Of a stretch of DNA of 64,000 nucleotides, positions 59,297-64,000 are shown one piece after another. Each line of letters opens with the position of its first letter. Position 1 is the stretch's first letter. Where the stretch lies: assembly GCF_000473365.1 (NCBI RefSeq), contig NZ_KI421517.1, positions 310,001-374,000 of the forward strand, in the 5' to 3' direction. The translations under genes and the position numbers were made by a program. The notes under the pieces were generated by a model. That model did no database searches. It saw only the letters and a list, made by a program, of their open reading frames with translations, and was not told where the DNA came from. This DNA comes from Adhaeribacter aquaticus DSM 16391 (GTDB lineage Bacteria; Bacteroidota; Bacteroidia; Cytophagales; Hymenobacteraceae).

Positions 59297-60372
59297 TGGA
59301 CCACAACCGCAAGAAATTACTGGAGAACTTCTCTACCCGCCGAATTTTAATTCCGGTGGTTATTGGTTTGTCGGTAGTTGGTTACATGCTCTACCGGGAC
59401 CCGGCTTCCCGCAACTTAAGCGCCCTGGCTAATACCCAGGTACATTGGCTTCTTATTACCATTTTTGTATTGTTGGTCCGGGATGTTGGTTATATGTACC
59501 GCATAAGGCATATAACCGGAAAAGCTTTAAGCTGGCGCCAAAGTATAGATGTAATTATGTTGTGGGAATTCGCCTCCTGCGTAATGCCATCAGTAGTAGG
59601 CGGATCTACCGTAGCTACTTTTATTATTAACAAAGAAGGAATTCCGCTAGGAAAATCATTGGCTTACGTAATGGTTACGGCTATGCTCGACAACCTATAC
59701 TTTGTGGTGGCAGTGCCTATTGTATTACTTTGTACCCAAGGCAAAATTTTTCCAGATGTTTCGGGCTTAAATTTCTCGGTTAGTTCCAGCCTGGAGGTGG
59801 CTTTCATGATAAGTTATGCCTTGATTACTCTGTATGCCATTATTATGATTTATGCGCTTTTTTATAAACCTACTTCCGTTAAACGTTTATTGTTAAGAAT
59901 TACTTCTTTCCTATTCCTGCGCCGGTGGCGGCCATCTGCCTTAAATCATGGCAACGAACTAGTGAAAGCTTCCCTGCAAATAAAAGGTAAAGGGTTGGTT
60001 TATTGGCTGCGTGCCAGCCTTTCTACCGCTTTTGTCTGGACGGCCCGTTATTATGTAGTAAGTTGTATTATTGCCGCTTTTATTCATCTTTCCTTAAATG
60101 ACCACCTGATTATTTTTGCCCGCAACTTTGTCTGGAAAGTGGTTTTATTAGTGGCCGTAACTCCTGGGGGTGCTGGTATTGTAGAAGGCACTTTCAATAT
60201 CTTCTTCCAGGATTTTATAACACCCTCTCTGCTGGTTTTAATTTTACTCTTCTACCGAATTGTTACTTATTACTTATATCTGGTTTTAGGGTCTATCTTT
60301 TTACCTCGCTGGGTAGCCCGGGTATTTAAGTCCAGAAAAGAAACCGAACCAGAAAAAGCAATCAAAACATAA
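59296..60372 (+). CDS. Lysylphosphatidylglycerol synthase TM-region family protein (UPF0104)
   Basis: 358 residues, with about eight membrane helices and no synthase domain. This integral membrane family (LPG_synthase_TM/UPF0104, YbhN-like) includes flippase domains and putative lipid transporters. The typical segments are FASCVMPSVVGGSTVATFII (about 94-113) and VTPGGAGIVEGTFNIFF (about 292-308). It shares one base with scpA. Convergent with the next gene, with 7 bases between stops. The lipid handled is unknown. Confidence 0.85.
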   Translation: MDHNRKKLLENFSTRRILIPVVIGLSVVGYMLYRDPASRNLSALANTQVHWLLITIFVLLVRDVGYMYRIRHITGKALSWRQSIDVIMLWEFASCVMPSVVGGSTVATFIINKEGIPLGKSLAYVMVTAMLDNLYFVVAVPIVLLCTQGKIFPDVSGLNFSVSSSLEVAFMISYALITLYAIIMIYALFYKPTSVKRLLLRITSFLFLRRWRPSALNHGNELVKASLQIKGKGLVYWLRASLSTAFVWTARYYVVSCIIAAFIHLSLNDHLIIFARNFVWKVVLLVAVTPGGAGIVEGTFNIFFQDFITPSLLVLILLFYRIVTYYLYLVLGSIFLPRWVARVFKSRKETEPEKAIKT

Positions 60373-60379
60373 CAACTGA

Positions 60380-61534
60380 TTATCTTCCTTTAGCAATCGG
60401 ATTATATCTGGTTACATAAAGTTTGCGGGTATATGTTAAAAATACCTGCAAGACCACCAGATTTAACCTGCTGAATAAATAAAAGAAAACGGGCCTTTCA
60501 AAAGCAAGACTGAACAAGCAGATGCTGTAAAACAACAACTGACCCCAAAAGAAAAAATCGTAAAAAGCAGCGGCATTGGAAATAAAAAGATTGGAAAGAA
60601 ACAACAGAAAGAATAATACCGGAAAAAACAACCGAAGAATTTTATGAAAAACCAAAGCCCCTAGAATAGGATTCTTCTTAACATTAAATACATCCTGGTG
60701 TTCAGCTAAAAAAGCTATATTATTTTGCAGAATAGTTTTCTGTCCAAGAATCATCTGATTAAACGATGAAGATTTAGGGCAAAAGCCAACTGCTTTAGGT
60801 GCGAAAGCTACTTTATACCCCCGTGAACTCAGTATTACTGGTATGGTAATATCATTTTGGCAAAGGTAAGGCTGCACAATAGGCCATAATTCTTTACGCA
60901 CCGCAAAAACAGTATTATCTAAACTAGTTAAAGATTTAACCCGGCTCTCGCTTTCCTTCAAAAAATTTTCATAGTGTTGCAACAATCCTTCCCAACCTAT
61001 CTTTTTCAAAAAACGATTTTTAGAATGTTCTTCCTTGGTTTGGTAGAGTAATTTACCGGCTACCCCTCCTACTTGGGTTTGGCTAAAACCCGGCTCCATA
61101 CTTTTTACAAATTCAGGGGTAAGCACCTGAACCGTATCAGAAAAAAGCAAGATTTCTCCAGTTGCCAGGGCTGCGCCTGCTTGCTGTGCCTTCAGCTTTC
61201 CTTGAGGGTACGGAAGTGATGAAAACTTTATTTGCGGATGGGGTAAAAATAACTCAATAATTGCTTCACTTCTATCACTAGCTCCATCCAAAACCAGAAC
61301 TATTTCCAATTTATCAGCAGGGTAATCCAGCTTTAAACTATTCTGAATTTTCCTTCCTATTCTGTTTTCTTCATCCTGGCAAACAACTATTAAGCTCACT
61401 TTGGGAATAGTATCCAGGATCTTTTTAGGCAACTCTTTTTCTTTTAATCTGAGTTTTACGGCCAAATAAAGCGGATAGCCCAGGGTGCTACAAAAAAGAA
61501 GGCTGAAAGAAAGCCAGAAAATAAAATAAAACAT
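60380..61534 (-). CDS. Membrane-associated glycosyltransferase family 2
   Basis: 384 residues. One N-terminal helix (about 3-28) precedes the GT2 domain, with LIVVCQDEENRIGRKIQNSL, VLVLDGASDRSEAII and metal-binding DTVQ (SDT) and TSLDNTVFAVRKE. Three further hydrophobic segments lie after residue 300. The layout resembles poly-GlcNAc/cellulose synthase-like enzymes and extracellular glycan synthases. No operon partner is near on the same strand. The product is unknown. Confidence 0.85.
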   Translation of the reverse strand: MFYFIFWLSFSLLFCSTLGYPLYLAVKLRLKEKELPKKILDTIPKVSLIVVCQDEENRIGRKIQNSLKLDYPADKLEIVLVLDGASDRSEAIIELFLPHPQIKFSSLPYPQGKLKAQQAGAALATGEILLFSDTVQVLTPEFVKSMEPGFSQTQVGGVAGKLLYQTKEEHSKNRFLKKIGWEGLLQHYENFLKESESRVKSLTSLDNTVFAVRKELWPIVQPYLCQNDITIPVILSSRGYKVAFAPKAVGFCPKSSSFNQMILGQKTILQNNIAFLAEHQDVFNVKKNPILGALVFHKILRLFFPVLFFLLFLSNLFISNAAAFYDFFFWGQLLFYSICLFSLAFERPVFFYLFSRLNLVVLQVFLTYTRKLYVTRYNPIAKGR

Positions 61535-61651
61535 AACTAAAGGAGAAACGACAAAGGCGGGAATGTTTATTGATAATATTATTAACTCCTTTTAACTAAC
61601 TAAACTATAACCGGAGCCAATCTGGGTAGAAAGATACAGCTTTTTATCAAA

Positions 61652-61685
61652 AAAAGAGTCTTAACCTTTTGGCCAAGACTCTTTT
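61652..61685 (-). terminator. Terminator of ndk
   Basis: AAAAGAGTCTT (61652-61662) pairs with AAGACTCTTTT (61675-61685). On the minus strand the stem lies 19 bases after the ndk stop and is followed by a long T-run. Confidence 0.87.
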
Positions 61686-61704
61686 ACTTTATTCTTAATT
61701 TAAA

Positions 61705-62124
61705 TTAAAATTGCTCGTCGGCAGAAAAGAAAAAGTCACCTTCAATTTGGGCATTTTCGTCTGAATCGGAACCATGCACTGCATTAGCTTCCATAGATTT
61801 GGCAAACTTTTTCCGGATAGTACCCTCTTCGGCCTGAGCTGGGTTAGTGGCTCCAATTAATTTCCGGAAATCAGCTACCGCATTGTCTTTCTCCAGAATC
61901 ATGGCTACAATTGGGCCCGAACTCATATACTTAACTAAATCACCATAAAAAGGACGTTCCTTATGTACCTCATAAAATTTTCCTGCACGCTCTGGTGTTA
62001 AACGTGTTTTTTTCATTGCCACAATCCGGAAGCCACCTTCTTCAATCATTTGGGTAATTGCCCCAATGTGGTTATCCTGTACCGCATCCGGCTTAATCAT
62101 GGTAAAAGTTCTGTTTGATGCCAT
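61705..62124 (-). CDS. ndk: Nucleoside diphosphate kinase
   Basis: Transfers gamma-phosphate among nucleoside di- and triphosphates, 139 residues. The active histidine is His117 in ANAVHGSDS, and [10 protein letters not shown] is at residues 6-15. A minus-strand -7 box TACTTTTG lies at 62283-62276, without a clear -33 box, which would give a leader of about 150 bases. Confidence 0.98.
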   Translation of the reverse strand: MASNRTFTMIKPDAVQDNHIGAITQMIEEGGFRIVAMKKTRLTPERAGKFYEVHKERPFYGDLVKYMSSGPIVAMILEKDNAVADFRKLIGATNPAQAEEGTIRKKFAKSMEANAVHGSDSDENAQIEGDFFFSADEQF

Positions 62125-62442
62125 ATTTCTATTTGATTATTATTAAAATATTTGGTTAATGATTAAATAAATCCCGAATAAAGTATTCCTTTTAAAGTTT
62201 ACAATTTTTAGTTGTAAACCTAACATAATTCATTTTAAGCTTATGGCTCTACTTCTTTACTGTATACTATTGGTGCAAAAGTAATAGAGTTTTATAAATA
62301 TCCTTACCTGCTTACACGGATTCAAAAAGCTTATAAAAACTGATAATCCCGTATTTGAATTATTTTTTTGTTTATGAAGTTATTAATTATGAATTTTGTG
62401 TCTTGCACCTTAAGTAAAATCGGGTGCTTTTTATAGCTAAGA
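62125..62442. other. 318-base divergent intergenic region
   Basis: AT-rich region upstream of ndk and the DHH phosphoesterase gene. It holds the ndk -7 candidate at 62276-62283; otherwise nothing recognised. Confidence 0.4.
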
Positions 62443-63459
62443 ATGCATAATATTGTTGCTCTTAAGGAGCTACTTCAGAATCCGAAACAAATCCTGATTA
62501 CCACGCATCATAAACCTGATGCTGATGCTTTAGGATCTTCGCTTGGTTTAGCCGGTTACCTTAAAAAAAAGGGCCACCAAGTTACTGTTATTACGCCCTC
62601 CGACTATCCAAGTTTCTTAAACTGGATGGAAGGCAACAGCGATGTACTTATTTATTCGCAGGAAAGCGATCCGTTGGTTCGCAAAATCATCAATCAGGTA
62701 GACGTTATATTTTGTCTTGATTTTTCGGCTCTTTGCCGCATAAATGAAATGGGCGAATATATCCGTTTAGCACCGGCTACCAAGGTTTTGATTGATCACC
62801 ACTTGGAGCCAGAAAATTTCGCGGATATTGTTTTTTCTGATACCTCTGCTGCTGCCACTGCCGAATTAATCTTTGAAGTAATTCGGGATTTAGGCGATCA
62901 GGATTTGATTGATGTAAACATAGGCGAATGTTTGTATGCAGGGATTATGACCGACACTGGTTCTTTCCGGCACCCAAGCACTTCCCGAAATGTACATTTA
63001 ATCATTGCTGAACTACTTCATATAGGAGTAAATACTTCTAAGATTCACCGCTTAATTTATGATAGCCACACCGAATCGCGCCTGCGGTTTTTAGGTTATG
63101 CCCTAAAAGATAAATTAACCATTATCCGGGAGTTTAAAACAGCTTATATAGCCATTACTTCCGATGAATTAAAAGAATACGACTCCAGGACCGGTGATAC
63201 TGAAGGTTTAGTAAACTTTGCGCTTTCCATTGAAGGGGTAGTTTTTGCAGCCTTATTCATTGAACGAAATACATTGGTAAAAATGTCATTCCGGTCGGTT
63301 GGCGATTTCTCGGTAAATGACTTTGCCCGTAAACATTTTGAAGGTGGCGGCCACCGGAATGCGGCAGGAGGAGTTTCCTCTTTACCTATAACCGAAACGG
63401 TTCAAAAGTTCATCAGTTTACTCCCATTATATAAAAACGACCTAGTAAAAGATCAATAA
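62443..63459 (+). CDS. DHH family phosphoesterase (NrnA-type nanoRNase/pAp phosphatase)
   Basis: 338 residues of the DHH-DHHA1 family. The metal motifs are THHKPDADALGSSLGL (about 20-35), DLDFSAL-type CLDFSALCR, IDHHLEP (about 111-117) and GIMTDTGSFRHPSTSRN. The C-terminal DHHA1 substrate site is FEGGGHRNAAGG. Such enzymes remove nucleotides from short RNAs and dephosphorylate 3'-phosphoadenosine 5'-phosphate. It lies 21 bases before the FKBP gene and is likely cotranscribed. Confidence 0.92.
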   Translation: MHNIVALKELLQNPKQILITTHHKPDADALGSSLGLAGYLKKKGHQVTVITPSDYPSFLNWMEGNSDVLIYSQESDPLVRKIINQVDVIFCLDFSALCRINEMGEYIRLAPATKVLIDHHLEPENFADIVFSDTSAAATAELIFEVIRDLGDQDLIDVNIGECLYAGIMTDTGSFRHPSTSRNVHLIIAELLHIGVNTSKIHRLIYDSHTESRLRFLGYALKDKLTIIREFKTAYIAITSDELKEYDSRTGDTEGLVNFALSIEGVVFAALFIERNTLVKMSFRSVGDFSVNDFARKHFEGGGHRNAAGGVSSLPITETVQKFISLLPLYKNDLVKDQ

Positions 63460-63480
63460 TAGTTATAACAATCCAACTCA

Positions 63481-64000
63481 ATGTTTAAAAACACAAAAGT
63501 AATACTTCCTGTATTAGCGGCTGGTATGCTGGCTTTTCAGGCATGTAATAAATTAGGTGGCAATTCTTTTAAGAAAACCGAAACCGGTTTAGAATACCAG
63601 CTTTTCGCTAAAAACAAAGATGGCAAATACGAAGCTAAGGAAGCACCTTCGGCCACAGACACTACCAAATTAAATAAAGAAGGTCAGATTTTACGCGTAC
63701 ATATGCGTTTTGACGGCCAGTTAGAAAAAGGAAGCAAAGATACCACGCTTACCAATTCTTTCACTTCCCTGCCAATTTACCTGCCTATCACAAAGCCATC
63801 TTTTAAAGGTAGCGTAGAAGAAGCTTTTGCCATGTTAGCTCCCGGCGATAGTGGTGTGTTTAAAGTAAACGCTGATTCTACTTTCTTAAAAACATTTAAG
63901 CAGCCTTCCATTCCTCCTAGGTTTAAAAAAGGTGGCACTTTTACTTTTTATCTGAAAGCTGAAAAAGTAATGAGCCAGCAGGAAGCTATGATGGACCAGC
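63481..64000 (+). CDS. FKBP-type peptidyl-prolyl isomerase lipoprotein (partial, runs off right edge)
   Basis: The first 173 residues are visible. The signal peptide ends at lipobox FQAC (Cys22), so it is lipid-anchored, probably in the periplasm. The sequence FDGQLEKGSKDTTLTNSF, IYLPITKPSFKGSVEEAFAML and AGDSGVFKV-like PGDSGVFKVNADSTFL fit an N-terminal part of the FKBP lipoproteins of Bacteroidota, which assist folding. The catalytic core continues past the window, so activity cannot be judged. Confidence 0.75.
   Translation, partial: MFKNTKVILPVLAAGMLAFQACNKLGGNSFKKTETGLEYQLFAKNKDGKYEAKEAPSATDTTKLNKEGQILRVHMRFDGQLEKGSKDTTLTNSFTSLPIYLPITKPSFKGSVEEAFAMLAPGDSGVFKVNADSTFLKTFKQPSIPPRFKKGGTFTFYLKAEKVMSQQEAMMDQ

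Overview
The window is a chromosomal segment of a member of the Bacteroidota, most likely order Cytophagales and perhaps Hymenobacteraceae (Adhaeribacter/Pontibacter-like). This rests on low to moderate GC, TonB-dependent receptors with carboxypeptidase-regulatory N-domains, DUF3857 transglutaminase-like proteins, promoters of the TTTG-N19-TAnnTTTG type, weak Shine-Dalgarno sites, and eukaryote-type glycogen enzymes. No insertion sequence, prophage, CRISPR array or rRNA gene was seen. Genus placement is inference.

1-12,430 (all minus strand) is the conserved translation/transcription core. It reads tRNA-Tyr, tRNA-Gly, tRNA-Thr, tuf, then tRNA-Trp, secE, nusG, rplK, rplA, rplJ, rplL, rpoB and rpoC (rpoC runs off the left edge). 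Two near-identical promoters can be seen, one before tRNA-Tyr and one between tuf and tRNA-Trp. The tuf terminator hairpin abuts the second promoter. An attenuator-like hairpin separates rplL from rpoB.

12,430-31,700 holds an M1 aminopeptidase lipoprotein, a lone biotin-carrier protein, pyrH and frr, a PepSY reductase-like membrane protein with a siderophore-type TonB receptor, a GH13 glycogen branching enzyme, a second large TonB-family barrel, a tandem pair of DUF3857/transglutaminase-like proteins (one keeping its catalytic triad, one not), and a shortened GT5-like glycogen synthase N-domain.

31,700-46,700 holds a GH31 alpha-glucosidase, class II aldolase, a decayed small gene, two tandem ammonium transporters that look homogenised by gene conversion, small stress-type proteins, a GT3 (eukaryotic-type) glycogen synthase, a deoxynucleoside kinase, and an ECF sigma/anti-sigma pair run together with gmk and nadD.

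46,700-64,000 holds two glycosyltransferases of cell-surface type, ahcY, a THUMP-like methyltransferase, an alkyladenine DNA glycosylase, a DUF4136 lipoprotein, a PfkB kinase, tRNA-His, an alpha/beta hydrolase, dxs, scpA with an LPG-synthase-type membrane protein, a membrane GT2, ndk, an NrnA-type DHH phosphoesterase, and the start of an FKBP-type lipoprotein.

Most of the window is ordinary housekeeping and metabolism, and I do not see a convincing wholly new system. The most noteworthy items are the homogenised amt tandem, the broken small gene at 36,137-36,421, the GT1-less glycogen-synthase-like protein, the active/inactive transglutaminase pair, the compact terminator-promoter junction after tuf, a 12-base motif shared by the ECF sigma and DUF4136 upstream regions, and the mismatched acceptor stem of tRNA-His.
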